This document shows, one piece after another, positions 1 to 10,483 of a stretch of DNA of 50,870 nt. The translations under genes were made by a program, and so were the position numbers. Origin of the DNA: Vulcanimicrobiota bacterium (GTDB lineage: Bacteria > Vulcanimicrobiota > Vulcanimicrobiia > Vulcanimicrobiales > Vulcanimicrobiaceae); assembly GCA_003161435.1 (NCBI GenBank), contig PMOS01000033.1:16289-67158 (forward strand). The letters are read 5' to 3'. The notes below the pieces were generated by a model. That model saw nothing but the letters and a program-made list of their open reading frames with translations, was not told the DNA's origin and ran no database searches. Position 1 is the first letter of the stretch. Each line of letters starts with the position of its first letter.

Positions 1-62
1 GGCGAGACGATCGCGATCACCAGCGGGATGCCGGTCGGCGCCGGCGGCACGAACGTCCTCAA
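1..62 (-). CDS. N-terminal fragment of an unidentified protein, cut by the window edge
   Basis: A TTG codon at 62-60 opens a frame that stays open to base 1. A strong ribosome binding site (GGGGAGG on the minus strand, 72-78) lies 9 bases upstream. The roughly 20 visible residues begin MRTFVPPAPTGIP and then turn hydrophobic (LVIAIVS), which could be a signal anchor or a first strand. That is too little to name a family. The good ribosome binding site and the non-random peptide are the only support. Confidence 0.4.
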   Translation of the reverse strand, partial: MRTFVPPAPTGIPLVIAIVS

Positions 63-198
63 AGTCCACCGCCTCCCCAGTTCGTAGCACGCCAGCACGC
101 CATCGGAACGCGCAGTACGAGCGCGCAGTGCGCGTGCCGCCACCATCGTTGTCATATCGTGGTTCCGAACGATTGCAGAACTCGGACGACTCGGTCAC

Positions 199-221
199 GC
201 TTCGACGAGCTCAGCGCGAAC
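199..221 (+). repeat. Short intergenic repeat of the TTCGAC-NN-GCTCA type, copy 1
   Basis: Contains TTCGACGAGCTCA. A second copy lies about 55 bases downstream, and two more lie at 22501-22524 (inverted) and 22627-22649. All are in non-coding DNA. Nothing else was seen in the gene-free stretch 63-280. Confidence 0.6.
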
Positions 222-253
222 GGTAGCAGCGCGCGATTACGGTGACGTGCCGC

Positions 254-276
254 CCTTCGACGAGCTCAGGGTGACC
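254..276 (+). repeat. Short intergenic repeat of the TTCGAC-NN-GCTCA type, copy 2
   Basis: Same TTCGACGAGCTCA core as copy 1, continuing GGGTGAC. Similar short repeats are scattered through intergenic DNA of many high-GC bacteria. No function is known to me. Confidence 0.6.
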
Positions 277-280
277 AGAT

Positions 281-703
281 TTAGGCTGAGGGCGCGATCC
301 GCTCGTAGGCGGCGATGCGGCGGCGCCACTCGGTGGGGACCTCGATCGAGACGTTGGCTGCGTAGTCGAACGCGACCAGCGCCGAGATCCCGTAACCCGC
401 GCGCTCCTCGCCGCTCCACAGCTCGTAGGTCAAGTCGAGCGACTTGCGGCCGATCCGCGAGCAGCGGCAACCCATCACCAGGCGTTCGTCGTGCTCCAGC
501 TGCCGCTCGTAGGTGAACGACTGCGAGGCCATGATCACGTTCGTCTTCGCGCCCAGCGGGCGGTCGAAGGCGGCCTTGCAGTAGTCGATCCGCGCGGTTT
601 CCATCCAGGTGATGTAGGCGACGTTGTTGGCGTGGCGATAGTAATCGATGTCGTGGAAGACGACCCGAATGTCGAGCCGGTAGCTGAAGTCCTCGAGCGC
701 CAT
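281..703 (-). CDS. Acyl-CoA thioesterase, 4-hydroxybenzoyl-CoA thioesterase (hot-dog) family
   Basis: A 140-residue hot-dog protein, the usual size for this family. The N-terminal segment VVFHDIDYYRHANNVAY (residues 14-30) carries the family motif, with Asp20 as the probable catalytic acid and the His-x-Asn-Asn turn. These enzymes hydrolyse acyl-CoA thioesters in the cytoplasm; the substrate cannot be read from the sequence. The ATG overlaps the stop of the threonine aldolase gene by one base (TGATG), so the two are probably translated together. The frame runs open further upstream to a GTG at 835, but that extension overlaps the aldolase and has shadow-like composition, so it was rejected. 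Confidence 0.85.
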   Translation of the reverse strand: MALEDFSYRLDIRVVFHDIDYYRHANNVAYITWMETARIDYCKAAFDRPLGAKTNVIMASQSFTYERQLEHDERLVMGCRCSRIGRKSLDLTYELWSGEERAGYGISALVAFDYAANVSIEVPTEWRRRIAAYERIAPSA

Positions 704-1767
704 CAGACGCCGCTCGGCGCGACGGATTTCTGCGGCGCCGCAATCCGCCAGACGGCGTCGGCGAAGGTATGGACATCCTGGGCGGTCGTGTCCCAGGCGG
801 TCATCCAGCGCGCGATGTCGCGCTCGGTATCCCACATGTAGAAGCGGCGCACGCGCTGGAGCGGCTCAATCGCGTGCCGCGGCAGCACCGGAAAGACCGC
901 GTTCGCCTCGACCGGATATGCCAGCTGCACGACGTCGTCGAGATCGCGCAGGCGCGCGGCGAGCATCCGCGCCATCGCGTTGGCGTGCGCTGCGTTCTCG
1001 AGCCAGAGATCGTCGTGCAGCAGCGCCTCGAACTGCGCCGCGACAAAACGCATCTTCGAGGCGAGCTGCATTCCCTGCTTGCGGGTAAAAACGAGTGCGT
1101 CGACCGCGGGATGGTGCCGCGGGAACACGATCGCCTCCCCGAACATCATCCCGTTCTTCGTCCCGCCGAACGTACACACGTCGACCCCGGTTTCGACCAG
1201 CATCGCGCGCAGATCGGTGCCCAACGACGCGACGGCGTTGGACAGCCGCGCGCCGTCGACGTGAAACAGCAGCCGGTGCTTGCGCGCAACGGCGCCGAGC
1301 GCGCTCAACTCGTCGAGCGTGTAGACGGTCCCGACCTCGGTCGACTGCGAGATCGAGATCGCGCCGGGCTGGACATGGTGCTGGTCGCCGACGCCACGGA
1401 TGTGCCGCTCGACGTCGTCCGGCGTGAGCTTGCCGCCCGCGACGGCGACGGTGAGCAGCTTCCCGCCGGCGAACCGTTCGAACGCGGCGCACTCGTCGAC
1501 GGCCAAGTGCGCGGCCTCGGGGCAGATGACGGCCTGGAACGGGCGGAGCGCCGCCGCCAACGCGATGACGTTCGCACCGGTGCCGTTGAACGCGAAGAAC
1601 ACGCGCGCTTCGTCGCCGAGCAGCGCGCGGAACGCCGCCTCGGCGCGCTGCGTCCACTCGTCGTCGCCGTAGCTCGCGACGTGCCCGCCGTTCGCGGCCG
1701 CAACGGCCTCGAGGATGCGGGGATGAACGCCCGCGTTGTTGTCGGAGGCGAAGTGAACGTCGGACAT
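703..1767 (-). CDS. ltaE: Low-specificity L-threonine aldolase, PLP-dependent
   Basis: A 354-residue fold-type I PLP enzyme of the threonine aldolase/beta-eliminating lyase group. Visible landmarks are the N-terminal SDNNAG motif, the NGTGAN phosphate-binding turn (61-66), HVDGAR (169-174, with Asp171 contacting the pyridine nitrogen) and the Schiff-base lysine in GGTKNG (Lys204). The family cleaves L-threonine or allo-threonine to glycine and acetaldehyde. It shares a one-base junction with the thioesterase downstream. Nothing in the sequence shows why a thioesterase should be coupled to it. Confidence 0.88.
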   Translation of the reverse strand: MSDVHFASDNNAGVHPRILEAVAAANGGHVASYGDDEWTQRAEAAFRALLGDEARVFFAFNGTGANVIALAAALRPFQAVICPEAAHLAVDECAAFERFAGGKLLTVAVAGGKLTPDDVERHIRGVGDQHHVQPGAISISQSTEVGTVYTLDELSALGAVARKHRLLFHVDGARLSNAVASLGTDLRAMLVETGVDVCTFGGTKNGMMFGEAIVFPRHHPAVDALVFTRKQGMQLASKMRFVAAQFEALLHDDLWLENAAHANAMARMLAARLRDLDDVVQLAYPVEANAVFPVLPRHAIEPLQRVRRFYMWDTERDIARWMTAWDTTAQDVHTFADAVWRIAAPQKSVAPSGV

Positions 1768-1828
1768 CGCGGCCTCTAGTACGGCCCGCGAACGCGGAGT
1801 ACCCGCAATCCTCGTCGCCGAGGGCGGA

Positions 1829-1874
1829 TCGGCCGTAGGCCGAACGCGAGTGTTCGCGCACTTTGCGCGAACAC
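1829..1874 (-). terminator. Two stem-loops after the exported-protein gene
   Basis: Just past the stop of the 1876-2496 gene lies a perfect 10-bp stem with a 5-base loop (1850-1874). A smaller 6-bp stem with a GTA loop follows (1829-1843). There is no U-tract on the minus strand, so intrinsic termination is uncertain. The hairpins may protect the 3' end or act together with Rho. Confidence 0.5.
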
Positions 1875-1875
1875 A

Positions 1876-2496
1876 CTACAGGGCGGTGCCGACCGACGGT
1901 TCGACGGTGGTGAAGTCGGCGTAGTCGGCTTCGAGGTCGGCCTTCATGCGCGGCAGGTTGATCGTCGCGACTTGCTTGGAGACGTACGCGTGCCCCGCGA
2001 CGGGCGCGTAGGTCTGCACCAGGTTGATCACGCCGCCGTCGGCGCGCGTCCACGTCGCCTTGAGGATCTGGCCGCGGGCCGGATCGATCGCGACGTCGAG
2101 CGACTTCACCATGACCGGGCTCTTCGGCGTCAGCCGCAGGACCGGCGCCTCGGCGGTCGAGCTGGGCGCGAACGCGATCTCGTACCGCTCGGGCCAACGT
2201 GACGGATCGCCCAGGTCGTACTTCATGTCCGAGAAGGCGCGCGCGATCAGCGGCACGCCACGAAAGACGAACCGGTACAGGCCGGGACGCCGGTACCACG
2301 AGTCGCCGTGCAGGGTCACGCGGATGAACGGAAACACGCGCAGCCGCACGTGCAGCGCCACCGACGCCTTGTACTCCTCGGGCTGCTCCGGCGCAGCGGC
2401 CAGCGCCGCGAGCACAGCCGGTACGCTTGGCGCGTCATCGGCCGCGGCCGCGCACGGCAGCAGCACCAAGAGGGCTGCGAACAATGCCGCTCGCAT
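1876..2496 (-). CDS. Exported protein, possibly LolA/outer-membrane lipoprotein-sorting fold
   Basis: A 206-residue protein with a clear signal peptide (MRAALFAALLVLLPCAAAA, cleavage near residue 19). The mature part is beta-rich and reads like a LolA/LolB-type lipid-carrying barrel: short strands such as RVTLHGDSWYRRPGLYRFVF, then RYEIAF, then a segment on scaling by RGQILKATW. The assignment rests on overall pattern, not on a signature. The ATG at 2496 was preferred over a start 15 codons upstream because it places the signal peptide at the N-terminus. It stands alone between recN and a terminator-like region. Confidence 0.6.
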   Translation of the reverse strand: MRAALFAALLVLLPCAAAADDAPSVPAVLAALAAAPEQPEEYKASVALHVRLRVFPFIRVTLHGDSWYRRPGLYRFVFRGVPLIARAFSDMKYDLGDPSRWPERYEIAFAPSSTAEAPVLRLTPKSPVMVKSLDVAIDPARGQILKATWTRADGGVINLVQTYAPVAGHAYVSKQVATINLPRMKADLEADYADFTTVEPSVGTAL

Positions 2497-2548
2497 GCCG
2501 ACGATTGTACTGCTACTCGACCCGAAATTCCAAGCAGGCAAGCGGCCT

Positions 2549-4248
<1,700 letters not shown>

Positions 4249-4252
<4 letters not shown>

Positions 4253-5103
4253 CGCTTGATCGGGACGCCCCATTGGAGCTTCTCTTCGAGCCGCGCGAAG
4301 AATGCCCGGCGGCGCACGCGCGCGAAGCGCACCGGCTCGGCGGCGCGCTGCACGACGACCCGGTCGCCGGCGCGCAGGTCGGCCGCGATGATGCCGTCGG
4401 TTTCCAGGTTCGCACGGCTGAGCTCGCCGTCGCACGTGATCTCGATCGTGGCGTCGGTCTTCACCAGCAAGGGCCGCGCGAACAGCGTGTGCGGCAGCAG
4501 CGCGGCGATGCCCAGCGCGTCGACCGCAGGATGGATGATCGGGCCGCCGGCGCTCAGGAAGTATCCGGTCGAGCCGGTCGGCGTCGCGACGATGACGCCG
4601 TCGGAGGGCATGTGGGCGATCTCTTCACCGTCGACCACCAGGCCGAACGGCGCCATCCGCGCCTGCGCGCCGCGGCGCACGACGACGTCGTTGATCGCGA
4701 AGTGCAGCTCGTCCGAACCGGCGACCTGCGCGTGCAGTGCGACGCGCTCTTCGACGCGCACGTCACCGCCGAAGACTCGTGCCAGCGCGGCGAAGCCGTC
4801 GGCGTCGTCTTCGACCTCGGTCAAGAAACCGAGCCGGCCGGTGTTGACGCCCAGGATCGGGATGCCGAACGGATGCGCAACGCGCGCGCCGCGCAGCAAC
4901 GTCCCGTCGCCGCCGATCGTGATCAGCAATTCGGCGTCGACGACCCGGCACGACGGTACGATCCCCAGCGCTGACGCCGGCTCGGCGCCGAGCTCGCACA
5001 CGCCGACGCGAATGTCGTGCTCGGCCGCGAGCTGCGCGATCCGGCGGGCAACGTCGGTGGCGTGGCTCTTGGCCGTGTTGACGTACAGCGCGATCGCTTT
5101 CAA
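4249..5103 (-). CDS. nadK: NAD kinase
   Basis: A 284-residue ATP/polyphosphate-NAD kinase that makes NADP in the cytoplasm. Diagnostic motifs are GGDGTLL (64-70, catalytic Asp66), the substrate-binding Asn-Asp pair in FAINDVVV (138-139) and the glycine-rich TPTGSTGY (174-181). The start is TTG: the codon forms a TTGA overlap with the tlyA stop, and the resulting N-terminus KAIALYVN is typical of the family. Overlaps at both ends show tight translational coupling. Confidence 0.95.
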
Positions 5104-5993
5104 CGGGGATCCTCTTGCGGCGGCGGCTGCGCGTGCGCGTCGGCGACCAGCGCGTCGAGCCGCACGTCGTCGACCTCGTCGCCGCCGCGGCGCAGCTCGT
5201 AGAAGAACTCGACGTTGCCGGCCGGACCGCGCAGCGGCGAGAGCGCGGCCGCGACGACGCGCACGCCGGCGCTCCGCACGGCGTCACGAACCTCGCGCAG
5301 AACCGCAGCGTGGACCGCGGGATCGCGAACTACGCCGCCGTCGCCGATGCGCTTGCGGCCGGCCTCGAACTGCGGCTTGACCAGCGCGACGATCGCGCCC
5401 GCCTCGCGCAGGTACGCCGTCACTCGAGCGACGACCGTGCGCAGTGAGATGAAGGAAGCGTCGATCACGATCAGGTCGAAGGCGTCGGGAAACGCGTCGT
5501 CGAGCAGGGTGCGAACGTTGGTGCGTTCGATCACGCGCACGCGCGGATCGCCGCGCAGCTTCCACGCCAGCTGCCCGTATGCGACGTCGAGCGCGGTCAC
5601 CGTGCGCACGCCGTGCTGCAGCAGCGCGTCGGTGAAGCCTCCGGTCGACGCGCCGACGTCGAGCGCCTCGAGGCCGGTGGGATCGACGCCGAACGCGCGC
5701 AGCGCGCCTTCGAGCTTGTCGCCGCCGCGGCTCACGTAGCGCGGCGGTTCCTCGACGACGACGCGCGCGCCCTGGCGCACGCTGGCGCCGGGTTTGTTCG
5801 CCGGCTCGTCGTCGACGCGAACCTTCCCGGCCAGAATCAACGCGCGCGCCTGGGAACGGGTCAGCCCGGTCGTTTCGGCCACGAGCGCGTCGAGCCGGCG
5901 GGCGTCATGAGATCGTTCACGCACGTCGATCACGCGCGCTCGGTCAGCGACTAGGGGGGCTTCCAACCGGCGCCGTGTCACGATGTATGGCAC
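5100..5993 (-). CDS. tlyA: TlyA family rRNA 2'-O-methyltransferase (S4 plus FtsJ-like)
   Basis: Up to 297 residues. An N-terminal S4 RNA-binding domain (RRLDALVAETTGLTRSQAR, about 32-50) precedes a Rossmann methyltransferase. The FtsJ-type catalytic tetrad is visible: Lys93 (in SRGGDKLEGAL), Asp178 (VIDAS), Lys206 (LVKPQFE) and Glu262 (NVEFF). The SAM-binding loop is LDVGASTGGF (111-120). TlyA methylates ribosomal RNA riboses, and some homologues are called hemolysins. The start is unsettled: GTG at 5993 is the longest choice, while GTG at 5933 or 5924 would sit closer to the S4 domain, where most homologues begin. No ribosome binding site decides it. Confidence 0.88.
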   Translation of the reverse strand: MPYIVTRRRLEAPLVADRARVIDVRERSHDARRLDALVAETTGLTRSQARALILAGKVRVDDEPANKPGASVRQGARVVVEEPPRYVSRGGDKLEGALRAFGVDPTGLEALDVGASTGGFTDALLQHGVRTVTALDVAYGQLAWKLRGDPRVRVIERTNVRTLLDDAFPDAFDLIVIDASFISLRTVVARVTAYLREAGAIVALVKPQFEAGRKRIGDGGVVRDPAVHAAVLREVRDAVRSAGVRVVAAALSPLRGPAGNVEFFYELRRGGDEVDDVRLDALVADAHAQPPPQEDPR

Positions 5994-6051
5994 CCTTCAC
6001 GGCCCCGCCGTCCGGGGACCTGCGCGCGGCGTGCGGCGGCGGCGTCGACCT

Positions 6052-6948
6052 TCAGGCGTCGGCTCCTGGGCCGGTCGCCCACAGGTACGCGAGCGCTCGC
6101 ACCTCGGGTGAGAAAAGCCCTCGTTCGAACAGCGGCCGAAAGCGCCGCTCGAAGCGCGCGCGCTCCTCCGCCGTGTATCGCGTGGCCAGCGCTTCGCCGA
6201 GCGTCGGCGCACCTGGGATCTGCGCCGTGGCAAGCGCGACATTCCAGCCCATCGCAACCGGCCCGCACTGATCGAGATGCAGGCGTAGGTGCACGTCGGT
6301 GAAGCCGGCCGTCACCGCCACGTGCATCAGGTTGCGCTCGTCAAAATTCGTCAGCGGGTGCGCGCGAATGCCGTCGATGGTGTCGGGAAGCGCAAGCGCG
6401 TGCCAGCGGTGCAGCAACTCGAGGTCCGGATCGGCCGAAGCGATGACGCCGCGCATCGCCGTCAACCGGAGGGCGGCGTCACGAAAGATCGGCTCCGCGA
6501 TCGAGAGCCGTCCGCCGCGGCGTAGGACGCGCCGCGCCGCCGCAAACGCCGGAGCCTTGTCGGTCAGGTAAGCCAAGGCGGAGCGCGAAACCACGGCATC
6601 GACCGAAGCGTCCCCGAGCGCTGTCAGCGATGCAGCGTCGGCGATCGCGAACGTCGCACGATCGAGCGCGCCGCGATCGCGCACCGCCTCACGCGCGCGT
6701 TCGACCAACACCGGTGAGACGTCGGTGAAGACGACGTGCACCCCCTCGCGCTCCAGCGCCGCAAGCCCGACGAGGCCCTCACCGCAACCGACGTCGGCCA
6801 CGACATCGCCCGGCTTCAACGGCAAACGCCTGAGCACGCGATCGGCGAACGTGCGCGTATCCGCGGCGATTGCCGCGGCGCGCATTGGATCGCCGCCGCT
6901 TCGCTCGCGAGCAAGCCAGGCGGACCACTGGTCTTCGGGGGCCGACAA
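6052..6948 (-). CDS. Class I SAM-dependent methyltransferase, substrate unknown
   Basis: A 298-residue protein with a type 11-like Rossmann methyltransferase domain. Motif I is ADVGCGEGLVG (51-61), motif II ends in VVFTDVS, motif III is FAIADAASL, and the post-motif AARRVLRRGGRLSIAEP marks the core (to about residue 160). The rest (about 160-298) is a helical region I do not recognise, containing DQCGPVAMGWN and an arginine-rich stretch near the end. The start is TTG. It lies 11 bases downstream of the cytochrome c gene on the same strand, so co-transcription is likely. No substrate can be inferred. Confidence 0.75.
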   Translation of the reverse strand: MSAPEDQWSAWLARERSGGDPMRAAAIAADTRTFADRVLRRLPLKPGDVVADVGCGEGLVGLAALEREGVHVVFTDVSPVLVERAREAVRDRGALDRATFAIADAASLTALGDASVDAVVSRSALAYLTDKAPAFAAARRVLRRGGRLSIAEPIFRDAALRLTAMRGVIASADPDLELLHRWHALALPDTIDGIRAHPLTNFDERNLMHVAVTAGFTDVHLRLHLDQCGPVAMGWNVALATAQIPGAPTLGEALATRYTAEERARFERRFRPLFERGLFSPEVRALAYLWATGPGADA

Positions 6949-6959
6949 GGCGAGGCGAC

Positions 6960-7487
6960 CTACTTCAGTTGCGTGAAAACGTACTGGGCCACCGCGTGGA
7001 GATCGCTTTGCGACATGCGCCAGCGCGGCATGACCGCGTTCAGCGGTTGACCCATATTATCGACGCCCTTCGAGATCGCACGTTCGAGCAAGGCGATCGT
7101 GTACGGGGGCTTTTGCACGGTCACGAGGGCGTGATGCCGGAGATCGGCGCTCACCGCTCCACCGGGCAGATGCATGCCGCCGCTTCCATCCGCGCGGTGA
7201 CACGCCGCGCAATTCGGCATCAGTGCGGGCGGCTGGGCCGCGATCGCCGTCCCCTGCAGGTCGCGGCCGGTCTGGAAGATCGCCTTTCCGTTCGCAAGCG
7301 TTTGGTCGGGCGCAGCGATCGGAGCAGACGGGGCGGACGAAGGCGCGGCGCTCGACGTGCTCGTCGCTTGTTGGGTCGACGAACCACAGCCGGCGAGCAA
7401 CGCGAATCCGAGCACGCCGAACGCCCACAGCGCCGGTCGCACGCTGGTGAACCGGCCGGATAGTCGAAACCTCAAAGCATGTGGCAC
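6960..7487 (-). CDS. Cytochrome c family lipoprotein
   Basis: A 175-residue protein starting at GTG 7487, chosen because AAAGGAG stands exactly 7 bases upstream. The signal sequence ends in a lipobox, LAGC, with Cys34 as the lipidated residue. A Ser/Ala/Pro linker follows. The class I cytochrome domain has the haem-binding motif CAACH (93-97) and a candidate distal Met ligand in NMGQP (145) or VMPRW (153). The size and the late PRWRMSQSDLHAVAQYV helix fit a small electron-transfer cytochrome anchored at a membrane. The long open frame extending further upstream is not coding. Confidence 0.85.
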   Translation of the reverse strand: MPHALRFRLSGRFTSVRPALWAFGVLGFALLAGCGSSTQQATSTSSAAPSSAPSAPIAAPDQTLANGKAIFQTGRDLQGTAIAAQPPALMPNCAACHRADGSGGMHLPGGAVSADLRHHALVTVQKPPYTIALLERAISKGVDNMGQPLNAVMPRWRMSQSDLHAVAQYVFTQLK

Positions 7488-7820
7488 AGCGGCACTCCTT
7501 TTTCGCTGAAGACCACGGGGACCTACGGACGACGGCTTCGTCCGAACCGCGGCCGCTGGCCCGAGAGGGTTCGGCCCGTAGCGGCCGAGCGCGCGTTCTC
7601 GCGCCATGCAGCCACGGGGTCGTTCGCGCGCAATGCGCCTGCGCTCGCTTGGTGCATTCCAGCTCAGGCAGGGCTTCGGCAATGCCTCTACTCGCAGAGG
7701 CACGATGTGCGTCCGTGTCGAGATCAGATCACAATGGATCTCGATCGAGCCGCGCGGCGTGTGGGGACTGCGCAGCCGCGTCATCCCGGGCGACCTCGGC
7801 CCCGCTTCGTGTAGCGTCCG
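7488..7820. other. Gene-free stretch between divergent cytochrome c and hydrolase genes
   Basis: About 330 bases that must hold both promoters. It contains a perfect 7-bp stem with a 6-base loop (7683-7702) and several smaller GC-rich inverted repeats. No convincing -35/-10 pair or protein was recognised. Confidence 0.4.
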
Positions 7821-9878
7821 TTGATCCGCGTGCTCGCTCGGGCCGTTGCGCTCGCGCTCGCCGCCGCACTCTTCCTCGGCGGGGTCATAGCGCTCGCCCT
7901 CATCCTCGCCGTCGCCGCGTTGACGCCGCGACCGTGGGTCGATGTCGGGTCGCTGCGGCTTTTTCGGTGCCTTCCTGGCGAGAGCGGCATCGTCGTCGCC
8001 GGCTACTGCGACGTGATCCGCGTCCCGCTCGATTGGAACGATCCGACCGGCACGACCATCGGTGTGCGCTTCGAATGGATTCCGGCGAAAAACCCTTATG
8101 CGCCCGAGACGATCGTCGCGCAGGACGGCGGCCCGGGATACCCTTCGACAGGCACCGGCTACTCGTACAGGCGGCTGTTTGGGACCTTGCTGAAGGATCG
8201 GAACCTTCTGCTCATGGACGAACGCGGGACGGGCAGATCGACCGCGATCGATTGCGCGCCGCTGCAGCGCGCGTTGACGACGCCGACTTCCCATGTGGTT
8301 TTCCAGCGCACGGTAGCCGCATGCGGAGCGCAGCTCGACCATACGTTCCGAGCGCGGGGCGGCCGCGGATACGTCCGGGCTTCCGATCTGTTCTCGGCGA
8401 CGCAGTCGGTGAAGGACCTAGCAAAGATCCTGCACGACCTGAGGTTGCCGCCGGTGGATCTTTACGGCGCATCGTACGGCTCGTTCTTCGCTCAAACGTT
8501 CGCCGCCGAATACCCGCACGCCGTACGCTCGCTGATCCTCGAGGGCGCCTATCCGCTCGACCAGAGCGTGTTCGATCCCGCGCAGGGCGACGAAATCCGC
8601 TCGGCCTTTGCGGTGGTGTGCACCCGAAGCATCGCCTGCTCGTCGGCCGCGCCGGGCTCATCGCTGGCGCGCATCCGCCGGCTTGCGCGACGCCTCGAAT
8701 CGGGACCGTTGAAGATTCGATCGAACACGTACGACGAATCAGACCTCGTGAGCATCCTGCAAGGAGCCGGCGAGACGGCGCCGATGGTCGAGTACCGCGA
8801 GCTCGACGCCGCGGCTCGCGCGTGGTTGGATCACGGTGACGCGGTTCCGCTCGCGCGTCTGTTCGGGCGCGAGGATGTGGCCGGTGAATCGCCGGGCACG
8901 CCGGCCACCTATTCAGCCGGGATGCAAACGGCCGACGAGTGCACCGTGTACGAGAATCCGTTCGACCTGCGTTCGCCGTTCGCAGACCGCGTGCGCCAAT
9001 ATCACACGGCGACCGCCGTGCTTCCGCCGGCGTCGTTCGACCCGATCTCGAAAGCACGAGAGCTCGCCGATCCACCGTTCGACTTCGACCAGTGCCTGCG
9101 CTGGCCGGCACCGGCGCATGAGCCGCCACTCGCGGTGACTGTTCCACTGGTTCCAAACACGCTTCCGGTCCTCATCGTCTCCGGTGAGCTCGATACCGTC
9201 ACTTCACCCGGCGACGCCGCGCGCGCGCGCGCCGAGCTGGGACCGTCGGCGCGCCTCGTGACGATACGGAACATGTCACACGGGACCGCGCTCGCCGACC
9301 CGTTCCATTGCGCCCAGGAAGCCGTACGCGTCTTCATTGTCGCACCGCGGGCAGCGATCGACACGTCGTGCACTACGCGCATCCCGGAGGTTCGATCGGT
9401 CGGCGTTTTTCCGTTCGAACTCGCCGACGAACCCCGGGCAATGGCGCTGCCCGGCGACCGCGCCGCACCGGCCGAAGCGCGATTGGCCGCGGTGGCAGTT
9501 GCCGCTGCGGGCGACGCGCTGCAGAGCGCGCGCTTCGTCGGTTACAACGGCCGCGCGTGCAATGGTGGCTACGACTACTGCGGCGCCGGGCTGCGCGGCG
9601 GCACCTTCACGGCCGTCGAGGACCTCAGTTCCGTCGTTCTGAAGAACTACGCCTATTCGCGGGACACCATCGTGTCCGGCAACGTATCGATCGATGACTC
9701 TCCGATGTGGGGCGGCGCGAGTACGGTGACGGCTCACCTCCGAGCGCGCACGAACGATCGAAAGCTGTCGCTGAACATCGTCGCCCGCTGGGACGAACGC
9801 ATTCCGCGCGCGCGTGCGTCGATCGACGGCCAAACTGGCGATGGCAGACCTATCCGCGAGGAGATGCCGGCACCGTAG
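7821..9878 (+). CDS. Exported alpha/beta hydrolase, peptidase S33-like (tripeptidyl aminopeptidase type)
   Basis: A 685-residue protein with an N-terminal membrane segment (about 5-35) that is probably an uncleaved anchor or signal peptide. The hydrolase core carries GGPG (103-106, oxyanion hole), DERGTGRS (133-140), the nucleophile elbow GASYG (Ser218), Asp458 in SGELDTV and His487 in MSHGT. This is the classic S33 layout, with a lid inserted between the elbow and Asp. After residue 500 comes a beta-rich domain of about 180 residues that is not part of the usual S33 enzyme. The start is TTG 7821 or a GTG three codons later; neither has a strong ribosome binding site. Peptidase or esterase activity outside the cytoplasm is inferred. 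Confidence 0.8.
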   Translation: MIRVLARAVALALAAALFLGGVIALALILAVAALTPRPWVDVGSLRLFRCLPGESGIVVAGYCDVIRVPLDWNDPTGTTIGVRFEWIPAKNPYAPETIVAQDGGPGYPSTGTGYSYRRLFGTLLKDRNLLLMDERGTGRSTAIDCAPLQRALTTPTSHVVFQRTVAACGAQLDHTFRARGGRGYVRASDLFSATQSVKDLAKILHDLRLPPVDLYGASYGSFFAQTFAAEYPHAVRSLILEGAYPLDQSVFDPAQGDEIRSAFAVVCTRSIACSSAAPGSSLARIRRLARRLESGPLKIRSNTYDESDLVSILQGAGETAPMVEYRELDAAARAWLDHGDAVPLARLFGREDVAGESPGTPATYSAGMQTADECTVYENPFDLRSPFADRVRQYHTATAVLPPASFDPISKARELADPPFDFDQCLRWPAPAHEPPLAVTVPLVPNTLPVLIVSGELDTVTSPGDAARARAELGPSARLVTIRNMSHGTALADPFHCAQEAVRVFIVAPRAAIDTSCTTRIPEVRSVGVFPFELADEPRAMALPGDRAAPAEARLAAVAVAAAGDALQSARFVGYNGRACNGGYDYCGAGLRGGTFTAVEDLSSVVLKNYAYSRDTIVSGNVSIDDSPMWGGASTVTAHLRARTNDRKLSLNIVARWDERIPRARASIDGQTGDGRPIREEMPAP

Positions 9879-9965
9879 CGTGCCGTGCGCCACTCGCGCC
9901 CCTTGCACGCTTGACTGGCGTCCATCGCTCATGCTATCCAAAGCCGTGCTCAGGTATTGGTATCG

Positions 9966-9992
9966 GAGTCCGCCCGTTTGGCGGGCTCTTTT
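9966..9992 (+). terminator. Rho-independent terminator between hydrolase and GNAT genes
   Basis: A 9-bp stem with one G-T pair, a CGTTT loop and a run of four T immediately after it. It ends transcription from the hydrolase gene. It lies only 17 bases before the GNAT start, so it could also act as an attenuator for that gene. Confidence 0.75.
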
Positions 9993-10009
9993 CTTGCGGG
10001 GAGGTGCTC

Positions 10010-10483
10010 GTGCCCGACGCAATTCACGATCGTAGGCCAATCATCGTTTCTGCCGCCAAGGTGGATGACGTAAACGACGTGGCGGTGTTGTTCGACGCGT
10101 ACCGCTCCTTCTATGAGTGTGCACCTGACGCCGACGGCTCCCGGCGCTTCGTCGCAGCGCGAATCCAAGAAGGCACCACTCGATTCTTCGTCGCGCGATT
10201 AGGTGACGGCGCCGTCGGGTTTGTCCACCTGCTCCCATCGTTCGACACGCTTGCGATGCTGCCGATGTGGAATCTCGAGGACCTTTTCGTCGATCCCTCA
10301 TTTCGCGGTCACGGCGTTGGTTCGGGACTGCTGCGTCACGCCGAAGACTTTGCGCGCAGTACGCACGCCGCACGACTCAGTCTGACCACGGCGCACACGA
10401 ACGCAACGGCCCAGCGCCTCTATATGGCTCACGGTTATCGGCCCGACGACATCTTCCGGGCCTTCCATCGGACGCTGTCTTAG
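10010..10483 (+). CDS. GNAT family N-acetyltransferase
   Basis: A 157-residue single-domain GNAT protein. The acetyl-CoA pyrophosphate-binding motif A is seen in LEDLFVDPSFRGHGVGSGLL (RGHGVG at 99-104), and the motif B region is TTAHTNATAQRLYMAHGY. The start is GTG 10010, placed 5 bases after GGGGAGG; an in-frame GTG at 10004 falls inside that ribosome binding site. The substrate is unknown. Its stop overlaps the stop of the convergent multicopper oxidase gene by two bases. Confidence 0.85.
   Translation: MPDAIHDRRPIIVSAAKVDDVNDVAVLFDAYRSFYECAPDADGSRRFVAARIQEGTTRFFVARLGDGAVGFVHLLPSFDTLAMLPMWNLEDLFVDPSFRGHGVGSGLLRHAEDFARSTHAARLSLTTAHTNATAQRLYMAHGYRPDDIFRAFHRTLS

Noticed and set aside
6960..8342. 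460-codon open frame covering the cytochrome c gene and its upstream region
   Set aside because: Only the last 175 codons are protein-like; a perfect ribosome binding site precedes GTG 7487, and the upstream part lies opposite the hydrolase gene.
10480..10483. Meaningful antisense overlap between GNAT and multicopper oxidase genes
   Set aside because: Only the two stop codons overlap by two bases; this is ordinary tight convergent packing.
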